Shown piece after piece: positions 1-6,150 of a stretch of DNA of 7,453 nucleotides. Each line of letters begins with the position of its first letter. Within the stretch, counting starts at the first letter, position 1. A program made the translations under genes and the position numbers. The notes beneath the pieces were generated by a model. It had not been told where the DNA came from. It saw only the letters and a program-made list of their open reading frames with translations, and searched no databases. Source of the stretch: Pseudomonadota bacterium (GTDB taxonomy: Bacteria > SZUA-182 > DTGQ01); the NCBI GenBank assembly GCA_030605265.1, contig JAUWIR010000205.1, positions 1-7,453 of the forward strand. The letters run 5' to 3'.

Positions 1-1248
1 GATGAAAAATTAAAACGCAGATATAAAGAAATTGAGGCGTTAAATGGAGAATTTAAAGAATCTTATGATGAATTAGAGCATGTTAGTGAAAAATTAGACA
101 AATCTCAACAGGAATTAAACAAGGAAAGGGAATTTGAAAAACAGTTAGTGGAGACGGCAAACGTATTGATTGCAGTTTTAAATGAGGAGGGGACTATTCT
201 TTTATTTAATAAAAAATGTGAAGAGATCACTGAATATAATAAAAACGAGGTCATCGGCAAAAATTGGTTTCAAATAATCACTCCTCCGGAGCGGCGGAAA
301 GAATGCCTGAACCGTTTTCATAAAGCCCTTCAAGAAAAAATCACCACTTCATTCGAATGCCCGATCATCACGAAAAAAGGCACTCAAAGGACCATCTCCT
401 GGCACTCTACCTTCATATCAGATGAAAATAATAAAATAATTTGTATCCATGTAGGAGAAGATATAACTGAGAAAAAAAATCTGCAGCTTGAATTGGAAAA
501 CAAAAACAAAGCCCTGAAGGTAAAAAATGAAGAATTGCAAAATTTTGTCTCTATTGTTTCTCATGATCTAAAATCACCCCTTTATATTTTACAAGACTTC
601 ACCTCCATTCTTCTCCATGACTACAAGAGTGAATTTGGAGAGGACGTCATCTACTATCTTGAAAGAATCAAGAAAAATTCAGAGAATATGGAAAAATTAA
701 TCGTAGACATTTTGGAATTTTCTAAAATTGGGACCCTTGATGATGAGTATCAAAATTATCCTATCAAGCAGATTATTCAAAGGGCTATTGATGAATTACA
801 AACAAAAATAAAGCAAAACAATGTCCGCCTGGTAATCTCTGAAAATTTCCCCACCATACTTTGTGACCCCAACAGGATGCTGCAGGTTTTTATGAATCTT
901 CTCACAAATTCGATAAAATTTTTAAGTACGGAAAGACAAGGTGTTATTGAAATTGGATGTTCGATCAAAGGTACTGAAAATGAATTCTTTGTAAAAGATA
1001 ATGGTATCGGCATTGAAAAGGAATATCATGAAAAAATTTTCAGTATCTTCCAAAGATTAAAGGAATCTAAAGATATTGAAGGCAATGGAGTTGGGCTGGC
1101 TATTGTGAAAAAAATCATTGAAAACCATGGAGGAAAAATCCGGGTGGATTCTGAGAAAGGAAATGGTGCCACCTTTTATTTTACTTTACCTACTGCAAAA
1201 AAAATGAAAGAAAAAGAAAATATTTCCCTTTCTTCAATTGTTATTTAG
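1..1248 (+). CDS. PAS-domain sensor histidine kinase, 5'-truncated by window edge
   Basis: This is the C-terminal part of a two-component sensor kinase that autophosphorylates on His and passes the phosphate to a response regulator not present here. The frame is open from base 1. The first possible start inside the window is GTG at 148, but the preceding 49 codons are in frame, charged and heptad-like (coiled coil), so the true start lies upstream. Visible residues: coiled coil 1-49; PAS domain about 50-158, ending in a typical 'GEDITEKK'; a second helical linker; HisKA H-box 'SHDLKSPL' with phospho-acceptor His188 (codon 562-564); N-box 'NLLTNSIKF' with Asn303; G1 box 'DNGIGI' from 333; G2 box 'GNGVGLAI' from 361; terminal 'GNGATFYF'. 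The HATPase_c domain is complete. No transmembrane segment is visible, but the missing N-terminus could hold one or further sensor domains. The signal is unknown. It converges on nrdG, so co-regulation with the RNR genes is not implied. Confidence 0.93.
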   Translation, partial: DEKLKRRYKEIEALNGEFKESYDELEHVSEKLDKSQQELNKEREFEKQLVETANVLIAVLNEEGTILLFNKKCEEITEYNKNEVIGKNWFQIITPPERRKECLNRFHKALQEKITTSFECPIITKKGTQRTISWHSTFISDENNKIICIHVGEDITEKKNLQLELENKNKALKVKNEELQNFVSIVSHDLKSPLYILQDFTSILLHDYKSEFGEDVIYYLERIKKNSENMEKLIVDILEFSKIGTLDDEYQNYPIKQIIQRAIDELQTKIKQNNVRLVISENFPTILCDPNRMLQVFMNLLTNSIKFLSTERQGVIEIGCSIKGTENEFFVKDNGIGIEKEYHEKIFSIFQRLKESKDIEGNGVGLAIVKKIIENHGGKIRVDSEKGNGATFYFTLPTAKKMKEKENISLSSIVI

Positions 1249-1259
1249 TAGCTTCCTTC

Positions 1260-1985
1260 CTACTGTATTCTTACTTCGCATTCCGCATACTTTTCTAAAG
1301 TTCCCTTAAATTCATCCATTTCTTCTTCACTATAGGCGGATATTTCTTTCAAATCAGGATCTAAGGGATTTTTAGGGTCGAAATATTGTAGAACAAATTT
1401 TGGAATATTCTTCAATTGTTTCGCCAGATCATAAATGTCTTTCTTTTTTATCAAAGAAGGGCATACAGTCATTCGAAGTTCATACTCAATTTTTGATTCA
1501 GCTAAAATGGCCAAACTTTTTTGTATATTAGAGACCGAGACCGGCACACCCACACAACGGCTGTAACGAATATCATCCAGGGGGGCTTTAAGGTCCATGG
1601 CTACATAATCGATGAGATTTTCTTCAATAACATGGGCCAGCATATCCGGCTTGGTCCCATTAGTATCTAATTTTATGGGAAAGGAGAGATTTCGAAAAAA
1701 GGCTAATAATTGAGGAAGTTGCGAGAAAAGGCAAGGCTCTCCTCCACTTACGACTACTCCGTCTATCCATCCTTTAAAATTTGATAAACGTTCGGCTATC
1801 CATCGGCGATGAATAGTGGGGAGAGCTTCTGTCCCTAAAACCAGATCATGATTATGGCAATAAGGACAACGAAGATTACAGCCTGATAAAAAAAATACAG
1901 AAGAAATCCTTCCAAACCAATCGACAAAGGAGGTTTCATAGAACCCCTTAATTTTGCCTACTTCATGCTTATTAATTACATTCAT
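1260..1985 (-). CDS. nrdG: Anaerobic ribonucleotide reductase activating protein (radical SAM)
   Basis: This 241-residue radical-SAM activase cleaves S-adenosylmethionine at a [4Fe-4S] cluster and generates the glycyl radical on NrdD under anaerobic conditions. The cluster-binding CxxxCxxC is seen in 'CNLRCPYCHN' (Cys36, Cys40, Cys43). The SAM-contacting 'GGEP' is at 81-84, followed by 'LDTNG' (106-110) and 'DLKAP' (131-135). It is longer than the E. coli NrdG type (about 154 residues) and resembles the longer NrdG2-like subfamily, which also resembles pyruvate formate-lyase activases. The tie to nrdD, rather than to another glycyl-radical enzyme, rests on operon context. The ATG at 1985 lies inside the end of the upstream redoxin gene (14-base overlap) and has no convincing Shine-Dalgarno sequence, only a weak AGGG about 16 bases upstream. 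It is therefore probably translated by coupling. Last gene of the operon; its stop is 11 bases from the stop of the convergent kinase. Confidence 0.93.
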   Translation of the reverse strand: MNVINKHEVGKIKGFYETSFVDWFGRISSVFFLSGCNLRCPYCHNHDLVLGTEALPTIHRRWIAERLSNFKGWIDGVVVSGGEPCLFSQLPQLLAFFRNLSFPIKLDTNGTKPDMLAHVIEENLIDYVAMDLKAPLDDIRYSRCVGVPVSVSNIQKSLAILAESKIEYELRMTVCPSLIKKKDIYDLAKQLKNIPKFVLQYFDPKNPLDPDLKEISAYSEEEMDEFKGTLEKYAECEVRIQ

Positions 1986-2250
1986 GCTGTATTTTTAAGC
2001 CCTGGCCCAGTGCTTCCTCCAAAGCAGGAACATTGCCCCTCCATTCAGCAACCGGATTATCATCTTTATCCGTGAGAATAATAGTTGGAGTGGACAAAAC
2101 ACTATAAAAGGCTGCCTCGGCTAATCCTTCAGTGGTCTCGATGTTGTAACCCTCAGTGGACCACCCCCTGGTTTCCAATTGATTTATAATATCTTTTGCT
2201 GCCGGACATGTGGGGCAATTTTCTTTCCAAAATAATTTAAATTTATTCAT
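1972..2250 (-). CDS. Small thioredoxin/glutaredoxin-like protein of the class III RNR operon
   Basis: This 92-residue redox protein has the thioredoxin-fold active site 'CPTC' (Cys12, Cys15) just after the first beta strand, and a cis-proline motif 'STPTIIL' (Pro55). Together these mark a glutaredoxin/NrdH-like disulfide reductase. An upstream in-frame ATG at 2280 would add 10 residues, but the strong AAGGAGGG at 2259-2266 lies 8 bases before the ATG at 2250, so 2250 is chosen. The start overlaps the nrdD stop by 8 bases and the gene overlaps nrdG by 14, so the three are almost certainly one transcript with coupled translation. Family knowledge: some class III reductases use formate, while others (NrdD2-like) use thioredoxin- or NrdH-like proteins. 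The inferred role here is reduction of NrdD during turnover. A general thiol-disulfide role cannot be excluded. A C-terminal Cys91 is of unknown use. Confidence 0.85.
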   Translation of the reverse strand: MNKFKLFWKENCPTCPAAKDIINQLETRGWSTEGYNIETTEGLAEAAFYSVLSTPTIILTDKDDNPVAEWRGNVPALEEALGQGLKIQHECN

Positions 2251-4330
2251 TTCCCAAACCCTCCTTAAGATATGCTTCATTCCTGAACCGATCTTTTAAT
2301 TCACCTTTTTTGCCCTTATTCCAACTGGAAATTTTAGTAAAATACCCGGTTATTCGAGTTATACCGTCTACCTTAGTTGATCCGCAATAAGGGCAAACTT
2401 CTTTTAACCCTCTTGACGTTTGGCAGCAATTATTACAGGCGGTAAATTCAGGCGAAAAGGCTATTTGGTCGTTTAAGGTCTTTTGAAAAGTTTTAATGAC
2501 AAAATTTGCCAAGGATTCTTTAAAGGGCCTGGCCTCTCCCAACCATATGTGCGTTAAGGCCCCTGCTTCAATCAAAGGATGAAATAATCCCTCTTGACGT
2601 ACTCTCTCAATTGGATTGATGGGGGCTTGAACATTAAAATAGCTGGAATTTGTATAATAAACTTCACCTTTTGTCAAATCCCCTTTTACCACCTTTTTAG
2701 CTTGAGTTTCGTACTGTTTCAAATCCAATCTAGCAAATCGGTAACTTGTGCTCTCCGCAGGGGTTTGCTCAAGAACAAAGTGCATTTTGTGCTTTTTGGA
2801 CAACCTCTCACTTATAAGTTTTATATGGGAAATGATTTTAAGTCCCAGCATAAAAGCCTCTCTGGACTCATGCATTTCCTGGCCTCTGTGAATTTCCACT
2901 AACTCATTTAAGCCTACCATACCTACAAGATGCGAGGCTCTATCAAGGCGTAAATACGGCTGACCGTCCTGGTTCATAGTAAGGAGGGAAAGTGGCCCGG
3001 TTTCTCCTAAGGCTAACAACTTTTCAATAAATACGCGTTTTTGCATATGGGCTTCTGCAGCAATTTCCATCAAATCTGTTAAACGTTCAAAAAGTTTTGT
3101 TTCATCACCTTTAGCTTCATACCCAATCCTGGGTAAATTTAAAGTAATATTTTGAAGGGCGCAGTAGCGCATTTTCCATGGTTCTTTGGCGTCTATCAGA
3201 TCTTGAGCTTCTAATTTGAAACTTAACCGACAACATTCGGAAATTTTAGCTGTTTTCCCCCTATCAAAGACGAAATAGGTATTTCCCTTAACCGCGGCCA
3301 CATCGCAAATATGATGAAGAAATTCCTGATGCCCCGAAGTTTTAAAGAATTTTTCCGTTATATGAACCATAGGTTTGGGAAAGAAGAAGGGCCTTCCTGC
3401 TCCATCTCCTTCCATATAGACATCAAAAAGGGCCCAGGCAAATTTTTGGGCTTCTTTTAAATACTCCCCATAAGTTTTTCCAGTATACGTACCGCCCGGC
3501 CCGATAGCAGGGACATCTTCAAAATGATCGGGGACTTCCCAATAAATATTGATATCACTGAATATGGCCTGTCCCCCTCTGGCTACTGCCTGTTGGGAGA
3601 ATTCAAAAATCATTATCTGGGCCAATTGACTTATGTCTCTATCCGTCATACCGACTAAATATGGAGCAAAGAAAGTATTTACTGCGTCCCACCCTATAGC
3701 CCCGGCAAAATGACCTTGCAAAGCTGCCGAAAATTTTACTATGTGGGCCAATAATACCTCAGGGTGTTTGGCCGGCTTAGCCATGGAAAGAGCGTTAGGG
3801 AGATTCAAGCCAAACTTTTTTACATATTCCAGGGACTGCCCTGAACAATAGGGGCGGTCACAAAATCCTAAATCGTGAATATGAATATCCCCCTTCATAT
3901 GTGCATCAGCTACTTCTTGAGAAAAAAGTGCTAAGAGAGCATATTCTTTTTTTATATTTTCAGCTAAAGTCAAGTTAGTGGCTTCCGGTCCATGAGGTAC
4001 ATTGGCATTCTCTTTATTCGGGTGCAAGATGAGTTGATTGACATCGTATAAAGGCATTCCAAGACGGGTATGCATCCAACGGGCTTTTTCCAGACCATGT
4101 TCAATAAGTTTTGCGTCTACTAATTCTCTGATTAAAGGAGCAGTGATAACTTTTAAATTGGAGGTGATAATTTGGCGCTCCACCTCCTTACTGATTAAAA
4201 TGGCCGTGTCTTCTTCTATTCCTGTTTCCCGAACTAAAGCTTCCACAATTTTTTGTCTATCCCATGAACGAAAATCTTCAGATGATGTACGTACAAAAAG
4301 GGCCATATCAGTGGTTTCTAAATTCATCAT
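2243..4330 (-). CDS. nrdD: Anaerobic (class III) ribonucleoside-triphosphate reductase
   Basis: This 695-residue cytosolic glycyl-radical enzyme makes dNTPs from NTPs without oxygen. Domains: N-terminal ATP-cone about 11-100, the allosteric activity site that senses ATP/dATP; ten-stranded barrel with 'DIHIHDLGFCDRPYC' at 148-162, the 'CCRLSF' loop at 366-371 (candidate thiyl-radical and partner cysteines) and 'MHFVLEQTPAEST' at 516-528; C-terminal zinc site 'CNNC' (632-635) with 'CPYC' (646-649); glycyl-radical loop 'RITGYF' with Gly662 (codon 2345-2347). All key elements are present and the length is normal. Two ATGs stand in tandem at 4330 and 4327. The first is preferred because AGGAG lies 8 bases upstream. 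It is the first gene of the nrdD-redoxin-nrdG operon. The double-cysteine loop and the operon redoxin suggest a thioredoxin-dependent (NrdD2-like) rather than formate-dependent subtype; this is inference. Likely controlled by NrdR and possibly DnaA (see upstream sites). Confidence 0.97.
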   Translation of the reverse strand: MMNLETTDMALFVRTSSEDFRSWDRQKIVEALVRETGIEEDTAILISKEVERQIITSNLKVITAPLIRELVDAKLIEHGLEKARWMHTRLGMPLYDVNQLILHPNKENANVPHGPEATNLTLAENIKKEYALLALFSQEVADAHMKGDIHIHDLGFCDRPYCSGQSLEYVKKFGLNLPNALSMAKPAKHPEVLLAHIVKFSAALQGHFAGAIGWDAVNTFFAPYLVGMTDRDISQLAQIMIFEFSQQAVARGGQAIFSDINIYWEVPDHFEDVPAIGPGGTYTGKTYGEYLKEAQKFAWALFDVYMEGDGAGRPFFFPKPMVHITEKFFKTSGHQEFLHHICDVAAVKGNTYFVFDRGKTAKISECCRLSFKLEAQDLIDAKEPWKMRYCALQNITLNLPRIGYEAKGDETKLFERLTDLMEIAAEAHMQKRVFIEKLLALGETGPLSLLTMNQDGQPYLRLDRASHLVGMVGLNELVEIHRGQEMHESREAFMLGLKIISHIKLISERLSKKHKMHFVLEQTPAESTSYRFARLDLKQYETQAKKVVKGDLTKGEVYYTNSSYFNVQAPINPIERVRQEGLFHPLIEAGALTHIWLGEARPFKESLANFVIKTFQKTLNDQIAFSPEFTACNNCCQTSRGLKEVCPYCGSTKVDGITRITGYFTKISSWNKGKKGELKDRFRNEAYLKEGLGNE
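2259..2266 (-). promoter_or_regulatory. Ribosome binding site deciding the redoxin start
   Basis: AAGGAGGG on the minus strand lies 8 bases before the ATG at 2250 and within the last codons of nrdD. It places translation start 10 codons inside the longest open frame, directly before the conserved redoxin fold. Confidence 0.85.
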
Positions 4331-4338
4331 CCCATGCT

Positions 4339-4343
4339 CTCCT
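4339..4343 (-). promoter_or_regulatory. Ribosome binding site of nrdD
   Basis: AGGAG on the minus strand lies 8 bases before the first of two tandem ATG codons (4330, 4327). Spacing to the second would be 11, so the first is favoured. Confidence 0.75.
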
Positions 4344-4371
4344 AATTAACCGTTAAATTATTAAACAAATA

Positions 4372-4387
4372 GAGTAATATATAGCGT
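4372..4387. promoter_or_regulatory. NrdR-box-like site A (proximal)
   Basis: This 16-base site matches 11 positions of the NrdR consensus acaCwAtATaTwGtgt, mostly in the ATATATAG half. The conserved C of the left half is T here, so it is the weaker of the two boxes. It starts 40 bases from site B, close to four helical turns. NrdR boxes usually occur in pairs upstream of ribonucleotide reductase operons. Confidence 0.45.
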
Positions 4388-4405
4388 ATATTGTATGCAA
4401 GACAA

Positions 4406-4433
4406 TTTATACTACAAGATATAGTATTGTCAA
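4406..4433 (-). promoter_or_regulatory. Sigma70-type promoter of the nrdD operon
   Basis: On the minus strand a perfect -35 TTGACA (4428-4433) is separated by 16 bases from a -10 TATAAA (4406-4411). Transcription would start near 4399, giving a leader of about 70 bases before nrdD. A weaker second pair, TTGTCT (4400-4405) and TATATA (4378-4383) with 16 bases between, lies just downstream and overlaps NrdR-like site A. Confidence 0.65.
4412..4427. promoter_or_regulatory. NrdR-box-like site B, filling the nrdD promoter spacer
   Basis: This 16-base site matches the NrdR consensus acaCwAtATaTwGtgt at 12 positions. It keeps the conserved C, wA, AT, Tw and G core bases. It lies inside an inverted repeat, ATACTA and TAGTAT separated by 7 bases (4409-4427). 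It occupies exactly the spacer between the -35 and -10 hexamers, so binding would block RNA polymerase. Family knowledge: NrdR is a zinc-finger/ATP-cone repressor of RNR genes. The nrdR gene itself is not in this window. Confidence 0.55.
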
Positions 4434-4493
4434 GAGGAAAATGAATATAATTTTTCTCACAACCAAAGGCATTGAAATTAAAAACAAAAATTT

Positions 4494-4530
4494 CCCCTTG
4501 TGGATAACTTTCCCCCTCCTTTTCCCACCC
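4494..4530 (-). other. Potential G-quadruplex motif on the minus strand, enclosing a DnaA box
   Basis: The plus strand has C-runs at 4494-4497, 4512-4516, 4524-4526 and 4528-4530, giving four G-runs of at least three on the minus strand with loops of 14, 7 and 1 bases. The long loop contains the DnaA box 4499-4507. The plus strand has no G from 4504 to 4545. The long loop makes quadruplex folding uncertain. Confidence 0.35.
4499..4507 (-). promoter_or_regulatory. DnaA box (perfect match)
   Basis: TGTGGATAA on the plus strand is the exact complement of the DnaA box TTATCCACA. It lies about 66 bases upstream of the nrdD -35 hexamer, in a C-rich G-free setting. Confidence 0.65.
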
Positions 4531-4648
4531 TCTAATTTTTAAAAAGAAGACAGGACTTCTTATCGTTAACATATTGAAAAATTTATTATTTACTTTTAGC
4601 CAAATTCAGTTTAAAAAATGCCATCCCTTTCCTTTTTACAATCACCTA

Positions 4649-4666
4649 CCCCCTTCCCTCATCCCC
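4649..4666 (-). other. C-rich/G-rich tract next to the DnaA boxes
   Basis: C-runs at 4649-4653, 4656-4658 and 4663-4666 give three closely spaced G-runs on the minus strand. A fourth run lies further off at 4625-4627, so a stable quadruplex is possible only with a long loop or a two-layer fold. The tract is part of a 55-base stretch (4621-4675) with no G on the plus strand, ending at the first DnaA box of the trio. Confidence 0.3.
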
Positions 4667-4675
4667 ATATCCACA
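4667..4675 (+). promoter_or_regulatory. DnaA box (one mismatch)
   Basis: ATATCCACA differs from TTATCCACA only at the first base. It is separated by two bases from the perfect box at 4678, in the same orientation. Confidence 0.5.
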
Positions 4676-4677
4676 GT

Positions 4678-4686
4678 TTATCCACA
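4678..4686 (+). promoter_or_regulatory. DnaA box (perfect match)
   Basis: TTATCCACA is an exact DnaA box, the centre of a three-box cluster at 4667-4700, with a tandem neighbour on the left and an inverted neighbour on the right. Confidence 0.7.
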
Positions 4687-4691
4687 ACTTT

Positions 4692-4700
4692 TGTGGAAAA
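4692..4700 (-). promoter_or_regulatory. DnaA box (fits TTWTNCACA)
   Basis: TGTGGAAAA reads TTTTCCACA on the minus strand, which fits the relaxed DnaA consensus. It is inverted relative to the box at 4678-4686 with 5 bases between. GGCC (4701-4704) and then AT-rich sequence follow immediately. Confidence 0.55.
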
Positions 4701-4777
4701 GGCCGGTAACTCAAAGAAGAATTAGGAATTTTGAAAATTTTTTTATCAAAAAGCTCTTTTTTTTCTTAATTGTTCTA

Positions 4778-4806
4778 TTGAATTCCGGCTACTTTTATGT
4801 TATTTT
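4778..4806 (+). promoter_or_regulatory. Weak candidate promoter for eno
   Basis: TTGAAT (4778-4783) and TATTTT (4801-4806) are 17 bases apart, each matching four of six consensus bases. A TAGAAT at 4815-4820 is an alternative -10 without a good -35. Some promoter is expected here because nrdD is divergent, but this sequence does not single one out. Confidence 0.25.
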
Positions 4807-4845
4807 TAGTCCCATAGAATAATAATCAATTTTATTAAGTCAATG

Positions 4846-4853
4846 AAGGAGGG
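4846..4853 (+). promoter_or_regulatory. Ribosome binding site deciding the eno start
   Basis: AAGGAGGG lies 10 bases before the ATG at 4864. An earlier in-frame ATG at 4843 would place this site inside the coding sequence and add seven residues not found in enolases, so it is rejected as the start. Confidence 0.85.
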
Positions 4854-4863
4854 ATGGGCTAAA

Positions 4864-6150
4864 ATGAGTGAAATATGTGAAGTTTTGGCAAGGGAAATAT
4901 TAGATTCACGAGGAAATCCAACAGTTGAAGTAGATGTTATTCTTGACAGCGGTATTTTAGGAAGAGCTGCCGTCCCATCAGGAGCCTCCACAGGAGAAAG
5001 AGAAGCTATTGAATTAAGAGATAAAGATAAAACTCGATATTTAGGGAAAGGAGTCAAGAAAGCAGTAGAAAATGTTAATACCAACATTGCCCAAGAAATC
5101 ATCGGGTTTGATGCTATGGAACAAACACTTATTGATAATATGCTTATTGAATTAGATGGAACGGAAAACAAGGAAAAATTGGGGGCCAATGCCATACTCG
5201 GTGTATCATTAGCTGTAGCCAAAGCGGCGGCGGCTGAATTAGGGCTCCCCTTATACAGATACATTGGAGGCACAAATGCAAAGCTTCTCCCCGTACCTAT
5301 GATGAATATTTTAAACGGGGGAAAACATGCTGATAATAATGTAGATATTCAAGAATTTATGATCATACCCGCCGGGGTTGACCGATTCAGTGAATCCTTA
5401 AAAATAGGCGCTGAAATATTCCATTGTTTAAAATCAGTCCTTACGAAAAAAGGGTATGTTACCTCCGTTGGCGATGAAGGAGGATTTGCTCCTAATCTAA
5501 AATCAAATGAAGAAGCCCTTGAGGTCATCATGGAAGCAATTTCCAAAGCAGGTTATCAACCGGGCAAGCAAGTCTATTTAGCTTTGGATGTCGCTGCAAG
5601 TGAACTTTATCAGAATGGGACCTATATTTTGGCGGCAGAGACAAAATCAAATATGTCCTCTGAGGAGCTAGTTGACTTCTACAATACATTGATTGAAAAG
5701 TACCCTATTATTTCCATTGAAGACGGACTTTCCGAAAACGATTGGGCTGGTTGGAAACATCTTACCCAAAAATTAGGGAATAAAGTCCAACTTGTAGGAG
5801 ATGATCTATTTGTAACCAATACAAAAATTTTGCAAGAGGGAATTCAACAAGGGATCGCCAATTCAATTCTTATTAAATTAAACCAAATCGGTACCTTAAC
5901 AGAAACATTAGATGCAATAGAAATGGCTAAAAGAGCAAATTATACTGCCGTAGTATCACATCGATCAGGGGAAACTGAAGATACCACTATTGCTGAATTA
6001 GCTGTTGCTTGTAACACCGGACAAATAAAAACCGGGTCCCTTTCAAGGACCGATAGAATGGCAAAATATAATCAACTACTCCGCATAGAAGAAGAATTAG
6101 GAGAAACGGCCGTTTTCCAGGGCATAGATGTTTTCTACAATCGCTCATAA
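4864..6150 (+). CDS. eno: Enolase (phosphopyruvate hydratase)
   Basis: Enolase is a cytosolic glycolytic enzyme that interconverts 2-phosphoglycerate and phosphoenolpyruvate; in many bacteria it is also an RNA degradosome partner. From the ATG at 4864 the protein has 428 residues, normal for bacteria, and begins with the typical 'ILDSRGNPTVEV' strand. Catalytic and metal residues are all visible: mobile loop 'SGASTGE' (39-45); His155 in 'GGKH'; Glu164 in 'DIQEF'; Glu205 in 'GDEGGF' (general acid/base); Mg2+ ligands Asp242, Glu286 ('SIEDGL') and Asp313 ('GDDLF'); Lys338 in 'LIKLNQIGT' (proton-abstracting base); 'SHRSGETEDT' (365-374); Lys389 in 'IKTGS'. It heads a plus-strand cluster with ftsB and a nucleotide-sugar decarboxylase. 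The eno-ftsB neighbourhood recurs in several bacterial groups. The 122-base gap to ftsB has no obvious intrinsic terminator, so readthrough is likely. Confidence 0.98.
   Translation: MSEICEVLAREILDSRGNPTVEVDVILDSGILGRAAVPSGASTGEREAIELRDKDKTRYLGKGVKKAVENVNTNIAQEIIGFDAMEQTLIDNMLIELDGTENKEKLGANAILGVSLAVAKAAAAELGLPLYRYIGGTNAKLLPVPMMNILNGGKHADNNVDIQEFMIIPAGVDRFSESLKIGAEIFHCLKSVLTKKGYVTSVGDEGGFAPNLKSNEEALEVIMEAISKAGYQPGKQVYLALDVAASELYQNGTYILAAETKSNMSSEELVDFYNTLIEKYPIISIEDGLSENDWAGWKHLTQKLGNKVQLVGDDLFVTNTKILQEGIQQGIANSILIKLNQIGTLTETLDAIEMAKRANYTAVVSHRSGETEDTTIAELAVACNTGQIKTGSLSRTDRMAKYNQLLRIEEELGETAVFQGIDVFYNRS

Larger units (their letters stand above)
4331..4863. other. Divergent nrdD-eno intergenic control region
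   Basis: About 530 bases contain no believable gene. Reading from nrdD to eno, I see: the nrdD ribosome binding site; a 5' leader; two NrdR-like boxes and a promoter (4372-4433); an AT-rich spacer; a C-rich, G-free tract with a minus-oriented DnaA box (4494-4545); a second G-free C-rich tract of 55 bases (4621-4675) running into three DnaA-box matches within 34 bases (4667-4700); GGCC followed by purine-rich then T-rich sequence (4701-4775); and a weak promoter and the ribosome binding site for eno. Open frames in this stretch on either strand have low-complexity, composition-driven translations and no good ribosome binding site. Confidence 0.8.

Noticed and set aside
1246..1265. Hairpin AGTAG/CTACT between the convergent kinase and nrdG stops, considered as a bidirectional terminator.
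   Set aside because: Only five firm pairs with an eight-base loop, and no T-run on either side.
4328..4335. Tiny frame ATG-GGA-TGA on the minus strand overlapping the nrdD start.
   Set aside because: Only two codons, with a three-base gap to the Shine-Dalgarno sequence, too short for efficient initiation; probably chance.
4342..4572. Open frame of 76 codons on the minus strand upstream of nrdD.
   Set aside because: It spans the nrdD promoter and the first DnaA box, has no ribosome binding site or recognisable domain, and its composition follows the AT-rich and C-rich tracts.
4574..4822. Open frame of 82 codons on the plus strand upstream of eno.
   Set aside because: The translation is Phe/Pro-rich as expected from the pyrimidine tracts, it runs through the DnaA cluster, and it lacks a ribosome binding site.
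4806..5273. Open frame of 155 codons on the minus strand overlapping the start of eno.
   Set aside because: Antisense shadow of the strongly conserved eno coding sequence, with a low-complexity Ser/Ala/Pro-rich translation.
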